Below are positions 24,128-33,511 of a stretch of 64,000 nucleotides of DNA, piece by piece. The position numbers and the translations under genes were made by a program. Source of the stretch: Phycisphaeraceae bacterium D3-23 (GTDB lineage Bacteria > Planctomycetota > Phycisphaerae > Phycisphaerales > Phycisphaeraceae); the NCBI GenBank assembly GCA_039555135.1, contig CP114179.1:4526001-4590000 (forward strand), read 5' to 3'. The stretch's first letter is position 1; every line of letters begins with the position of its first letter. The notes below the pieces were generated by a model that did no database searches, was not told where the DNA came from, and saw only the letters and a program-made list of their open reading frames with translations.

Positions 24128-26584
24128 ATGAAACAGATTGCCGCCCTGATTGTGACTCTTTTCGCGCTCACTTGGTGCGCGTCGCCCGCGCTGGCGCAGG
24201 AAGCTGTCGAGGCCGAGACCAACACGCTGCTCGCCGACGAATTCGCCCGCGCGGCATTGACTCTGCTCGGCCTGCCGCAGACCGGCGACGACGGACACCC
24301 CTTGGCGCTCGCCGTGATCCTGCTGGACCAGGCCGTCGAGCTCGACCCAAGCAACAGCCAGGCCTGGACCTTACGCATGGAGCTCGCCCAGCAGATGGGC
24401 GACGCCGAGGCGCACGAAACCGCACTGGTCGGCTACCTCGCCACGGGCATCGACGACGAACGTGCCCAGTACGACCTGATCCGTATCAACCTCGCCAAGC
24501 ACCAGACGCTCGACCAACAATTCGACGCGCTCGAACAGCTGCTCAACTCCGAGGGCTCGCGCCGCCTGTCCGATCCGCTGCGCTCGCGCCTCGCCTCCTA
24601 CGCCGCGTCACTCGCCGAGGAACTCGTCGATCCCCAGGCCCAGGCCCGCTGGGTCGTCGAGGCCGCCCGGCTCGACCCTGCCAACGGCGAAGCCGCCAGC
24701 ATGCTCTACGCCATCGTCGTCGAGCGCGGCGGCGACGACCTCCGCCAAGCTACCGCACTGGTCAACGTCGTCCGCGCCAGCCCGATGGACCCGTGGTCCC
24801 GGCTCGAGCTTGCCGACGCACTGGCGTCCCAAGCCTCCTACGACCGCGCGCTCCAGCAGTACCAGCTCGTCGATAACTGGATCGGCAGCTCGCCCTTCGT
24901 CGTCGGCGACAAGGTCTTCCGCCAACTGCTGCCGACCGACATCTACCGAAACTGGCTGCACAGTCTTGCGACGACCGGCGCCGACCCGCTCGCGCTGCAG
25001 ATCGTTGAGGCACTCGACGGCTACTACACGGCGTATCACATCGCACTCGCCGCCGTCGCCGAATCGGGCGCCGACATCAGCGAGGCCCCCGAGGTCCCTC
25101 AAACGCTCCCGCTTGATTTCGAGGTGATCCGGCTGGCGATCCTCGACGGGCCCTCGGATACCGAGGCCGCCGCCGCGTCGTTTGGCCGTATCCAGGCGGG
25201 CTTTGCCCAGGTCGACCAGGAAGGCCAGACCGCCGGCCGACTCGCACTGCTCGCCGCGGTGTTCGGCCCGGACCTCGACCAGGCACAGGCCCTCGCCCAG
25301 GCCTTGGCCGAGGATGACCCCGACAAGGCGACTGCACTGGGCTGGGTCGCGGCCCGCCAAGGGAACTCGGCTCAGGCGATCGAGTCCCTCGGGCCGCTGG
25401 CCGACAGCGATGCGCTCGCGGCATGCGGGCTGGCGATCGCCGAGGACCTCGACGATGCGGGCCGAGCCCGCCGGCTGCAGGAAATCATCCACCGCGGGCC
25501 GCTCGACCTCGCCGCACTCGCCGCCGGGCGTCGCCTCTCACGCGACGGCCGCGACATCCCGCCCAGCCGCGTGGGCACGGCGCTGCTCGAACGCATGTCT
25601 AAGTTCCCCGAGTCGCTCTGGCTCGCCGACCTGAACCGTACACCCTGGATCGACGCCCGGCTGCGCATCCGGCCCGCACGATTCAATCAGCTCGACCCCA
25701 TCAACGCCGAGATCACCCTCTGGAACACCTCACGCTTCCCGATCGCGATCGGCGACAACGAGGTCATCCGCCCCCGCGCGATCCTCCAGATCACCGCGAG
25801 CATCAACGGCCGGCCCGCACCGCCGCTGCAGCCCATCGTCGTCGACTTGGGCCGCAAGCTCACCCTCGGCCCCGGCGAACGCCTCATCATCGACACCCGG
25901 CTCGATTACCACCAGTTCGGCGCGCTCCGCGCGCTCAACCCCGGCATCGGTGTCCTCTTCGACACCCGCCTCATCGTCAACCCCGCCGTCGGGCCCAACG
26001 GATCGTTCATCCCCGCCGCGACCGGCGGCGTCAGTACCGTCCGAGATTGCATCGTCCAGGGCGCACCTCCCAACGCCGAGCGTATCGAAGAATGGCTCGG
26101 CACTATCGATAGCGCGGAGACCCTGACACGCCTCATCACGGTCACACGACTAGCCGTGCTCGACCGCGAGTCGTTCCCCGAGATCGTTACCCTCGAACTC
26201 GTGGCCCGGCTTCGCGGCGCGATGACCGAGCAGCTTTCGCGTTGGGACGAACACGGCCAGGCCTGGGCCATGATGTTCATGCGTAACGCTGCGGCATCCG
26301 ACTCGACCTACGGCGCAATCGCGATCGAGCACCTCAAGAACAGCGACTCCGAGCTGGTCTGGCTCGCCTTCCTGGCGCGGCAGGTCAAGGAGGCCGACTC
26401 GGAGATGCTGGGTGAAGCGATCGGCCGGCAGGACCTCGCCCGCGTCGCACGGTTTGCGGAGACCTACCGCCGAGCCCTGCGCGAGGCCGAGGCGGCCATC
26501 GCCGAGCAACAACGCGCGTTCGAGGAGCAGCAGCGCCAGCTCGAAGAACAGCAGCAGCAACAGCCGGGCGGGCGGGGCCGCTAA
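24128..26584 (+). CDS. Large secreted protein with TPR-like repeats
   Basis: 818 residues. Signal peptide (KQIAALIVTLFALTWCASPALA). The N-terminal half is helical with tetratricopeptide-like units (LALAVILLDQAVELDPSNSQAWTLRMELAQQ; ARWVVEAARLDPANGEAASM). A beta-rich section lies around residues 520-660 (LRIRPARFNQLDPINAEITLWNTSRFPI). The C-terminal tail is a Glu/Gln-rich coiled coil (AIAEQQRAFEEQQRQLEEQ). It is probably periplasmic; function unknown. The ATG at 24128 follows a short leader and gives the signal peptide at the N-terminus. The downstream HAD gene begins 15 bp after it, so they may form an operon. Confidence 0.75.
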   Translation: MKQIAALIVTLFALTWCASPALAQEAVEAETNTLLADEFARAALTLLGLPQTGDDGHPLALAVILLDQAVELDPSNSQAWTLRMELAQQMGDAEAHETALVGYLATGIDDERAQYDLIRINLAKHQTLDQQFDALEQLLNSEGSRRLSDPLRSRLASYAASLAEELVDPQAQARWVVEAARLDPANGEAASMLYAIVVERGGDDLRQATALVNVVRASPMDPWSRLELADALASQASYDRALQQYQLVDNWIGSSPFVVGDKVFRQLLPTDIYRNWLHSLATTGADPLALQIVEALDGYYTAYHIALAAVAESGADISEAPEVPQTLPLDFEVIRLAILDGPSDTEAAAASFGRIQAGFAQVDQEGQTAGRLALLAAVFGPDLDQAQALAQALAEDDPDKATALGWVAARQGNSAQAIESLGPLADSDALAACGLAIAEDLDDAGRARRLQEIIHRGPLDLAALAAGRRLSRDGRDIPPSRVGTALLERMSKFPESLWLADLNRTPWIDARLRIRPARFNQLDPINAEITLWNTSRFPIAIGDNEVIRPRAILQITASINGRPAPPLQPIVVDLGRKLTLGPGERLIIDTRLDYHQFGALRALNPGIGVLFDTRLIVNPAVGPNGSFIPAATGGVSTVRDCIVQGAPPNAERIEEWLGTIDSAETLTRLITVTRLAVLDRESFPEIVTLELVARLRGAMTEQLSRWDEHGQAWAMMFMRNAAASDSTYGAIAIEHLKNSDSELVWLAFLARQVKEADSEMLGEAIGRQDLARVARFAETYRRALREAEAAIAEQQRAFEEQQRQLEEQQQQQPGGRGR

Positions 26585-26599
26585 GCCCTGACGCGCGTG

Positions 26600-27286
26600 A
26601 TGGACCACACCCTCTTCCTCTTCGATATCGACGGCACCCTGCTCGACACGGGGGGCGTCGGGCAACGCGCCATGCGCACCGTCGCGACACAATCGTTCGG
26701 CGGCAAACTCGACTTCGGCCCGATCCGCTTCGGCGGGATGCTCGACCCCGACATCTTCCACGAGGCGGCGGGCCACGGCGGGCTCGAAGACGCCGCGTCC
26801 CATCACCAGCGTTTCCACGACGCCTACCTCCCGCTGCTCGCCGCCGAGCTGGCGCAGATCGATCGCAGCTCGACGCTGCTGCCCGGGGTCATCGATCTGC
26901 TCGATCGCCTTGAACGCGAGGTATCCGCAGTCCTCGGGGTCGTCACGGGCAACTACGCTGCGGCCGCGCCGATCAAGCTCGAACACGCGGGCATCGCCAC
27001 CCAACGCTTCACCGTCACCGGCTTCGGCGACCAGGCCCCCACGCGGCCGCTGCTCGTCCGCCACGCGATGGACCAGTACGCAATGCTGCACGGCCAACCC
27101 GCCCGGCCCGAACGCACGATCGTCATCGGCGACACCCCACGCGACATCGACTGTGCCAAAGCCAACGGCTGCGTTGCGGTCGCCGTCGCCACCGGGCGTT
27201 TCCCTGCCGAGGAACTGCGCACACATGGCGCGGATATCGTGCTGGATAACCTCAGTGATCCCAACGCGATCCTGTCTCTGCTCTAG
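26600..27286 (+). CDS. HAD-family hydrolase (phosphoglycolate phosphatase-like)
   Basis: 228 residues. HAD motif I is FDIDGTLLDTGG, motif II is VVTGN, and motif IV is IVIGDTPRDIDCAKANG. The alpha-helical cap domain sits between I and II. It probably removes phosphate from a small metabolite; Gph-like is the nearest description, but the substrate is not certain. A GTG codon directly before the ATG could also serve as start. It is convergent with nuoN. Confidence 0.87.
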   Translation: MDHTLFLFDIDGTLLDTGGVGQRAMRTVATQSFGGKLDFGPIRFGGMLDPDIFHEAAGHGGLEDAASHHQRFHDAYLPLLAAELAQIDRSSTLLPGVIDLLDRLEREVSAVLGVVTGNYAAAAPIKLEHAGIATQRFTVTGFGDQAPTRPLLVRHAMDQYAMLHGQPARPERTIVIGDTPRDIDCAKANGCVAVAVATGRFPAEELRTHGADIVLDNLSDPNAILSLL

Positions 27287-27289
27287 CGC

Positions 27290-27303
27290 AGCCGCTTGCG
27301 GCT
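27290..27303. terminator. Small hairpin between HAD gene and nuoN
   Basis: AGCCGC, loop TT, GCGGCT, between two convergent stop codons. There is no T-run and the stem is short, so its role as a terminator is a guess. Confidence 0.3.
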
Positions 27304-27323
27304 TGTGCGTGAACGATGCACGC

Positions 27324-29030
27324 CTACTCCACTGTCCCAACCACCCGACCCGGTTCACGGGTCGGCTTGACCTCGCCCCCGTCGTCGATCGTGGGCCGGC
27401 TGTTGTTCGGCTTCGCGATGGTGGCCTTGACCTCCGCCGCGTCGCGCGACGACTCGACCAGCAGGTTGCCCGGCAGCCCACCCAGCAGCAGCGCGGCGGC
27501 GGCGGCGATCGTCGCGCCCCAGACGCGGACGGGGAGCTTGAGTTGCACGGTCTGCTGCTTGTCCTCGCCGAAGAAAGCCACCGACGCGATCCGCAGGTAG
27601 TAGCCCGCCGAGATCGCGGAGTTGAGGACCATGATGACGACGATCGTGGGGTAGACCCAGCCCGTCGCCGAGCCGACACTCGCCGCCGAGTAGGCCGAGC
27701 CGATCAGGTAGAGCTTGCCCAGGAACCCGACCAGCGGCGGAAGCCCGACCAGCGAGATCACGCTGACCAGCAATACGGCCGCGAGGAACGGGTGGCGTAG
27801 CCGCATGCCCGCGAGGTCGTCGTAGGTCTCGACCTCCGAGCCGTCGGGCCTGGACATGCAGGCGATGACGGCGAACGAGCTCACCGTGCTCAGCCCGTAG
27901 GCGACGAGGTAGAACAACACCGCGGCGAGCCCGTTGGAGAGCAGCGTGTCTTCCGTGCCGCTGACCGCCTGCGCGGCGGCTGGGCCGACGAGGAGCCCGA
28001 CGAGCATGTAGCCCGAGTGCGCGATCGACGAATACGCCAGCACGCGCTTGATGCGGTCCTGCATCAGCCCGAGCACGTTGCCCACGGTCATGGTCAAGAC
28101 CGCGATCAGCGCAAGGAGGTAGACGAGCGGCGCGGGCAGCTCGGTCGCCGCGCCGCCGTTGCTGTGGCCCCAGCCCACCAGCCCGAGGAGTGCGATCAAC
28201 GAGACGAACCCTGCGGTCTTGGGGACAAACGCGAGGAAAGCCGTCACCGGCGTCGCCGCGCCCTCATACACATCCGCAGTGTAGAAGTGCATCGGCACGG
28301 CCGCGATCTTGAAGCAGATCCCGACGACGGCGAGCACCACCCCCGTCATCATCAATGGCGAGACGCCGACCGTCTGGACGTGCTCGGCGATCGGGCCGAA
28401 CTCGGTATAGCCCGTCGCGCCGTAAATCAATGCGAAGCCGAAGAGGAAGACCGCCGCCGACATCGCGCCCAGGAAGAAGTACTTGACCGCCGCCTCCTGC
28501 GCCGCGGGCTTGTCACGCGAGGTCGCGGCCATGACATAGGTCGGCAGCGAGGTCAGCTCGAGCGCAAGGAACAGCCAGGCCAGGTCCGACGCCCCGGCGC
28601 AGAGCATGACACCGGTCAGCGAGAACAGCATGAACGCGTAGAACTCGCCGCGGAAACAGTCGCCGGGCTCAAAGGCCTTGCCCTGTGCCGAATCGGCCGA
28701 GATGATCTGCTTGAGCGCATCGGGCGTGCCGGTCGCGACCATGACGAGGATGAGCCCGATCGCCAGCGTCGCGAGCTTGGCGAAGCCGACCATGCCGCCC
28801 AGGTGCATGAAGTGGTGCGGGTCAACGCCGGAGGCGAACCCGGCCCCGCCATAGGGGTTGACAAAGCGTAGCAGCACCGCCGCCACGACGATCGATAGCA
28901 TCGCAAACCCCGGGGTCGCCTTACGCAGCGTCTGGCTGCCCGACAGCCCGGTCACGAGGCACACACAAGCCCCCACGAGCATCGCGATCTCGGGCCAGAG
29001 CAAGGCGAGTTTTTCGGAGAGGGCGGTCAT
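27324..29030 (-). CDS. nuoN: NADH-quinone oxidoreductase subunit N
   Basis: An antiporter-like membrane subunit of complex I that moves protons. 568 residues, about 14 hydrophobic helices. It carries the conserved proton-pumping core: SDLAWLFLALELTSLPTYVM, KYFFLGAMSAAVFLFGFALIYGATG, KIAAVPMHFYTADVYEGAATPVTAFLAFVPK and RIKRVLAYSSIAHSGYMLVGL. The ATG at 29028-29030 overlaps the nuoM stop by ATGA, so translation is coupled. The C-terminal 45 residues are soluble and Glu/Pro-rich. Confidence 0.95.
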   Translation of the reverse strand: MTALSEKLALLWPEIAMLVGACVCLVTGLSGSQTLRKATPGFAMLSIVVAAVLLRFVNPYGGAGFASGVDPHHFMHLGGMVGFAKLATLAIGLILVMVATGTPDALKQIISADSAQGKAFEPGDCFRGEFYAFMLFSLTGVMLCAGASDLAWLFLALELTSLPTYVMAATSRDKPAAQEAAVKYFFLGAMSAAVFLFGFALIYGATGYTEFGPIAEHVQTVGVSPLMMTGVVLAVVGICFKIAAVPMHFYTADVYEGAATPVTAFLAFVPKTAGFVSLIALLGLVGWGHSNGGAATELPAPLVYLLALIAVLTMTVGNVLGLMQDRIKRVLAYSSIAHSGYMLVGLLVGPAAAQAVSGTEDTLLSNGLAAVLFYLVAYGLSTVSSFAVIACMSRPDGSEVETYDDLAGMRLRHPFLAAVLLVSVISLVGLPPLVGFLGKLYLIGSAYSAASVGSATGWVYPTIVVIMVLNSAISAGYYLRIASVAFFGEDKQQTVQLKLPVRVWGATIAAAAALLLGGLPGNLLVESSRDAAEVKATIAKPNNSRPTIDDGGEVKPTREPGRVVGTVE

Positions 29031-30982
29031 TGTGTGCCCTCCCCATCGCTGTGCTCTTCTTGCATCGGTCGCCAATCCATATCCACGACTTCGGATATCG
29101 GCCTCAGGCCTTGATCTAAACCGACTTGATGGACGGCGATGCTTGAGGTCGGGTTCAGCGGACTAGCCAACGAAATTTGATCCGAATGATTGGCTGGAGT
29201 TTCATTTTCGACAACACCGTTCGCGTCCTTGGCGTCTTGGCGACTTGGCGTCTTGGCGTTAAGAACTTCCGCCTCACCGTTCTCCACTTCGATCTGTGCG
29301 TTGACCGCCTTGTTCATCTCGGCGACGGACGGCTCGAGTGAGCGGAGGATCGGGAAGGGGAACAGCCCGATCACGAGGCACGCCACGGCGAGCGGGGCGA
29401 CGGTCATCGTTTCGCGGTACGAGAGGTCGTGTTCGTGCTTGCCGCCGATGCCGGTCTCGCCGGTATCTTCCCAGTGCGGGAGCAGGACGGGGCCGAAGAC
29501 GATCTTGCCCACGAGGTAGAGCAGGTAGATCGCGGCGAGGATAACCCCCGAGCCGGCGATGATCGCGTACCACGGCCCGAGGATCGGCTTGCCGTGGATC
29601 TCCTGCGAGTTGAACGTGCCCAGCATCGTGAGGAACTCGCCGACAAAGCCGTTGAGCCCGGGGAGCCCGACGCTGGCGAAGATGAAGACGCAGAAGAAGA
29701 AGGCCCAGAGCGGCATGATCTTGGCGAGGCCCGACATGCGCTCGATCTCGCGGGTGTGGAAGCGGTCGTAGAGCATGCCGATGCAGAGGAAGAGCCCGCC
29801 GGTCGCCAGGCCGTGGGAGATCATGTAGATCATGGAGCCGGTCGCGCCGATGTGGCCTTTGTCGAAGGCGAAGAGACCGAGGATGCAGAAGCCCATGTGC
29901 GAGACGGAGGAGTAGGCGATGAGTTTTTTCGCGTCGCGCTGGACCCAGCACACGAGCGCCGCATAGACCACGCCGAACACCGCGAGTGCGCCGAGGTAGG
30001 GCGCGATGGCGAGCACCGCCAGCGGGAGCATGGGGATCGCGAGCCGCAGCAGGCCGTAGGGCCCGAGCTTCAGGACCAGCCCGGCGAGGTCAACAGACCC
30101 GGCGGTCGGCGCCTCGGTATGCGCGAGCGGCAGCCAGGTATGGAACGGGAACAGCGGCGTCTTTGCGCCAAAGCCCGCGAGCAGCGAGAGCATCACGAGG
30201 ATCTGCTGCCACAAAGGCATCACCCGGCCCGCCGCCCAGAGCGCCTTGATGTTGAAGGTCCAGTGCCCGGCGTAGGTTTCCTGGGCGTAGTACGTGGTGG
30301 CCTTGTACTCCGTGCCGCTGGCGACGTAGTCGCCGGGGGCGTCAAAATCGATCGTCTCATATGCCGCGATCAACTCGGGCATCGCCGGGTCGAGTGTCGT
30401 GTTGAACCAGGCCACGTAGAGCATCCCCGCCATCGTCAGGAGCGACGCGGTGAAGGTGTAGTAGAAGAAGACCTTGGCGGCCTTGAGTTTCTCCCCGTGG
30501 CCGAAGATCCCGATGAGGAAGAACAGCGGGATGAGGGTGAACTCGAAGCAGACGTAGAAGAAGACGATGTCGCGTGCGATGAACGTGCCGATCAGCGCGG
30601 CTTCGAGGATGTGGAGCCAGAAGTGGAAGGTGCGCATATCGCCCTTGACCTCGACGAGCGAGCCGAGGACGACGATGGGCATCAGGAACGTGGTGAGCAG
30701 GACGAGCCAGAGCGACATCGAGTCGAGCCCGTAGCTGAATTCGAGCCCGAAGCTCGGGATCCACAGGATCTTGCCGACGTAGTGCAGCGTGCCGGGCTCG
30801 GCCCAGTTGAAGTGGTACGCGACGTAGAGCGAGAAACCGAAGGAGAACGTCGAGGTCGTCGCCGAGTAGATCCACGCCCCCTTGCGGGTACCCAGGAACT
30901 TGAAGGGCAGCAGCAGCCCGACCGCGAAGAGCGCGGGGAGGATGAGCTGGAACGGGATGGTCAGGTGTTCGGGGAGCTGCAA
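29027..30982 (-). CDS. nuoM: NADH-quinone oxidoreductase subunit M with C-terminal extension
   Basis: 651 residues, over 100 longer than usual. The membrane core has FEFTLIPLFFLIGIFGHGEKLKAAKVFFYYT, GFGAKTPLFPFHTWLPLAHTEAPTAGSVDLAGLVLKLG and DAKKLIAYSSVSHMGFC, as in NuoM. After about residue 545 comes a soluble tail. Part of it (TPSRQDAKDAN) is encoded by four copies of an 8-nt repeat at 29228-29259, so the tail probably grew by repeat insertion. The start codon appears to be TTG at 30980-30982; no ATG lies nearby in frame. Confidence 0.92.
   Translation of the reverse strand: MQLPEHLTIPFQLILPALFAVGLLLPFKFLGTRKGAWIYSATTSTFSFGFSLYVAYHFNWAEPGTLHYVGKILWIPSFGLEFSYGLDSMSLWLVLLTTFLMPIVVLGSLVEVKGDMRTFHFWLHILEAALIGTFIARDIVFFYVCFEFTLIPLFFLIGIFGHGEKLKAAKVFFYYTFTASLLTMAGMLYVAWFNTTLDPAMPELIAAYETIDFDAPGDYVASGTEYKATTYYAQETYAGHWTFNIKALWAAGRVMPLWQQILVMLSLLAGFGAKTPLFPFHTWLPLAHTEAPTAGSVDLAGLVLKLGPYGLLRLAIPMLPLAVLAIAPYLGALAVFGVVYAALVCWVQRDAKKLIAYSSVSHMGFCILGLFAFDKGHIGATGSMIYMISHGLATGGLFLCIGMLYDRFHTREIERMSGLAKIMPLWAFFFCVFIFASVGLPGLNGFVGEFLTMLGTFNSQEIHGKPILGPWYAIIAGSGVILAAIYLLYLVGKIVFGPVLLPHWEDTGETGIGGKHEHDLSYRETMTVAPLAVACLVIGLFPFPILRSLEPSVAEMNKAVNAQIEVENGEAEVLNAKTPSRQDAKDANGVVENETPANHSDQISLASPLNPTSSIAVHQVGLDQGLRPISEVVDMDWRPMQEEHSDGEGTQ
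29228..29259. repeat. Four tandem copies of CTTGGCGN inside nuoM
   Basis: CTTGGCG occurs at 29228, 29236, 29244 and 29252, each followed by one variable base; on the coding strand this is NCGCCAAG. It encodes part of the soluble C-terminal tail of NuoM. The period of 8 is not a multiple of 3, so copy-number change would shift the frame. Confidence 0.8.
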
Positions 30983-30996
30983 GGGGTCGTGTTTCG

Positions 30997-31040
30997 GGGT
31001 TCGGGTCTAGGGTTCAGGGTCTGGGGTTCAGGGCCTGGGT
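30997..31040. repeat. About three copies of a 13-14 nt G-rich repeat
   Basis: Units GGGTTCGGGTCTA, GGGTTCAGGGTCTG and GGGTTCAGGGCCTG lie in the 66-bp gap between nuoL and nuoM. G-rich on the plus strand and C-rich on the coding strand. It occupies the region where a nuoM ribosome site would be expected. Confidence 0.7.
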
Positions 31041-31048
31041 CGTGCAGA

Positions 31049-33400
31049 TCAGCGATTCATGAAGAGGAATAGGAGCAGGGCGATCGCGGCGACGCCGACG
31101 AGCATGCCCAGGCCGTAGCCCTGGAGCTTACCGGCCTGGGTCTTGCGGAGCTCTTTGCCGACCTGGCCTGGCAGGAGGCCCACCCCCATGACGGTCGCGT
31201 GGATGACGAGCTGGTCGATGAGGAACAGCACCTGGCTGACGATGTTGAGCGGCTGGACAACCGCCTTGTCGTAGAGCTCGTCGATGTAGTACTTGCCCCG
31301 GAGCGTGTCGGTCAACGATCCGAACCCTGCCGCGATCTTGGTCGGGATGCTGCGGTCGCCTTTGTAGAAAACGAACGCGAGCGCGATGCCGAGGATCGCG
31401 ATGACGCTGCTGAGGAGCATCATAAACAGGTGCGCATCGATGCCCAAAAGAGTGGCGTGGTGCCCGTCGTGGCCGACGTGTTCTTCGTCGGCAACGTGCG
31501 TTTCAGCATGCGCGTCGCCGAGGTCGGCTTGGACGGCGGGGTGGTCGTCGGGGACGACGGGGTGGACGGCCGCGAGGTCGCTGGACGTCATGACGAAATC
31601 GCCGGGGATGTAGGCCGAGGAGTCGTGCATCACGTTGTGCATGACCTGCGGCATGACGTCTTTGACAAGAATTTTCGGCGGCGCGAGCAGGAAGCCCGCG
31701 ATCAGCGCGCCAACGACAAGCACGACAAGCGGGGCGTTCATCGGCCAGAACGGCATCTCGTGCGGTTCGTGCGCGTGATGGTCGTCGTGGCCGTGGGCAT
31801 CGTCGCCGTCTTCGCTGTGGTGCTCATCCCCCATCTCGTACTTGGTTTCGCCGGTGAAGACGATGCACCAGAGGCGGAAGGTGTAGAACGCGGTGAGGAA
31901 GGCGGTGAGCAGGCCGAGGATGGCGAGGATGAAGTAGAAGACGCCTTCGCCGCTGCCCCAGTGTTCGCCGGTGCCCTTGATCATGGCGGCGGCGAGGATC
32001 TCGTCTTTCGAGAAGAACCCGGCCGTGAGCGGCGCACCCGCGAGCGCGACACAGCCCGCGAGCATGAGCCACTTGGTCAGCGGCATGTGCTTACCCATGC
32101 CGCCCATCTTGCGGATGTCGAGCGTGCCGGCCAGGGCGTGCATCACGCTGCCGGCCGTGAGGAACAGGAGCGCCTTGAAGAACGCGTGGGTCACGAGGTG
32201 GAACACGCCCGCGGTGGCCGAGATCGCGCCCAAGCCGAGGAACATGTACCCCAACTGTGACACGGTGGAGTAGGCGAAGACGCCCTTGAGGTCGTTGCTC
32301 GTGAGCGCGATCGTCGCCGCGAAGAGGGCGGTGACGCCGCCGACGGCCGCGACGACGTAGAGCGGCGAGAGGAAGCCGTCACGCAGCGCGTCGTTGTGGG
32401 TGAGCACAAAGATCGGCATGCAGCGGGCGATGAGGTAGACCCCGGCCGTGACCATCGTCGCGGCGTGGACGAGCGCGGAGACGGGGGTCGGCCCCGCCAT
32501 CGCGTCGGGCAGCCAGACGAACAGCGGGATCTGCGCCGACTTACCGAACGCGCCGACCATCAGGCAGAACGGGATCGCGTAGAACAGCCAGGGCGAAGTA
32601 TCCGCGCTGTAGAGGACGCTGCGCAGGCCGCTGAGCGCGGCCTCTGCGCCGGGAGCGAGTTCCGGGTTGGTGCCCAGCATCCCGAGCTGCGCCTGCACCG
32701 CCGGGATAATGTCGGCGAACTGGAGTGAGTCGAAGACCTTGTAGCACAGGAAGATGCCCACGAGGAAGCCGAGGTCGCCGATTCGGTTGACAATGAAGGC
32801 CTTCTTCGCGGCGTCGACGGCCGTGGTCTTGCCGTAGTAGTACCCGATCAGCAGGTACGAGCACAGCCCGACCCCCTCCCAGCCCAGGAAGAGCAGGACG
32901 AGGTTGTCGGCCATGACGAGCGTGGTCATCGCGAAGATGAACAGCGACATCGCGGCGAAGAACCGCGCGACGCCGGGGTCCCCCTTCATATAGCCCACCG
33001 CATAAATCGCGATCAACATGCCGATGCCGCAGACGACGAGCAGCATGGTGAGCGTGAGCCCATCGAAGTAGTAGCCGAAGTCGACCTGGAGCCCGCCCTT
33101 GTAGCCGATGATCTCGCCGTTTTCGCCCGGGACGTTCTCACCCCCGACCTGGATCCACGGGCTGGCGGTGACGACCTCGGCCTGGACGATGTGGTTGTCG
33201 CCGAGGTGGTTGAAGTGCGTCTTGCCGGTCGCCCAGGGCAGTACGGCGTTGGCCGTCAGCCCGAAGCCGGCCGCGATCGCGAGGACGCACACCCAGCCCG
33301 CCCAGCCCTTGAGCGCCGGGCGGATGCACAGCACCCCGCACAGCACCGCGCCCAGCGCGGCGATCCAGGGGATGAATTTGAGGGTTTCGAGTCCTATCAC
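31049..33400 (-). CDS. nuoL: NADH-quinone oxidoreductase subunit L
   Basis: The distal antiporter-like complex I subunit with the long lateral helix. About 783 residues. It has AVGYMKGDPGVARFFAAMSLFIFAMTTLVMADN, LFLGWEGVGLCSYLLIGYYY, KSAQIPLFVWLPDAMAGPTPVSALVHAATMVTAG and LKGVFAYSTVSQLGYMFLGLG. Two His/Asp-rich loops (DEHHSEDGDDAHGHDDHHAHE and a second near VGHDGHH) are unusual. I favour a GTG start at 33398-33400, which puts the first helix at the N-terminus. An ATG at 33428-33430 is possible but lies in a repeat. Confidence 0.92.
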   Translation of the reverse strand: MIGLETLKFIPWIAALGAVLCGVLCIRPALKGWAGWVCVLAIAAGFGLTANAVLPWATGKTHFNHLGDNHIVQAEVVTASPWIQVGGENVPGENGEIIGYKGGLQVDFGYYFDGLTLTMLLVVCGIGMLIAIYAVGYMKGDPGVARFFAAMSLFIFAMTTLVMADNLVLLFLGWEGVGLCSYLLIGYYYGKTTAVDAAKKAFIVNRIGDLGFLVGIFLCYKVFDSLQFADIIPAVQAQLGMLGTNPELAPGAEAALSGLRSVLYSADTSPWLFYAIPFCLMVGAFGKSAQIPLFVWLPDAMAGPTPVSALVHAATMVTAGVYLIARCMPIFVLTHNDALRDGFLSPLYVVAAVGGVTALFAATIALTSNDLKGVFAYSTVSQLGYMFLGLGAISATAGVFHLVTHAFFKALLFLTAGSVMHALAGTLDIRKMGGMGKHMPLTKWLMLAGCVALAGAPLTAGFFSKDEILAAAMIKGTGEHWGSGEGVFYFILAILGLLTAFLTAFYTFRLWCIVFTGETKYEMGDEHHSEDGDDAHGHDDHHAHEPHEMPFWPMNAPLVVLVVGALIAGFLLAPPKILVKDVMPQVMHNVMHDSSAYIPGDFVMTSSDLAAVHPVVPDDHPAVQADLGDAHAETHVADEEHVGHDGHHATLLGIDAHLFMMLLSSVIAILGIALAFVFYKGDRSIPTKIAAGFGSLTDTLRGKYYIDELYDKAVVQPLNIVSQVLFLIDQLVIHATVMGVGLLPGQVGKELRKTQAGKLQGYGLGMLVGVAAIALLLFLFMNR

Positions 33401-33416
33401 GGCGGAGTCGGTTCTT

Positions 33417-33504
33417 CGTAGGACAGGCATTCCTGCCTGTCACAGGCCAAAGGCCTGCAGGGGTCAATAGGTTGTCAAAGACAGGCGGGGACGCCTGTCC
33501 TACG
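33417..33504. repeat. Inverted repeat CGTAGGACAGGC / GCCTGTCCTACG with internal hairpins
   Basis: The 12-bp outer arms (33417-33428, 33493-33504) are exact. Inside are two further hairpins built on the same GACAGGC word (33422-33441 and 33480-33499) and an AGGCC-AA-AGGCCT type hairpin near 33444-33456. It fills the gap between nuoK and nuoL within the operon. Confidence 0.8.
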
Positions 33505-33511
33505 TTCAGCA

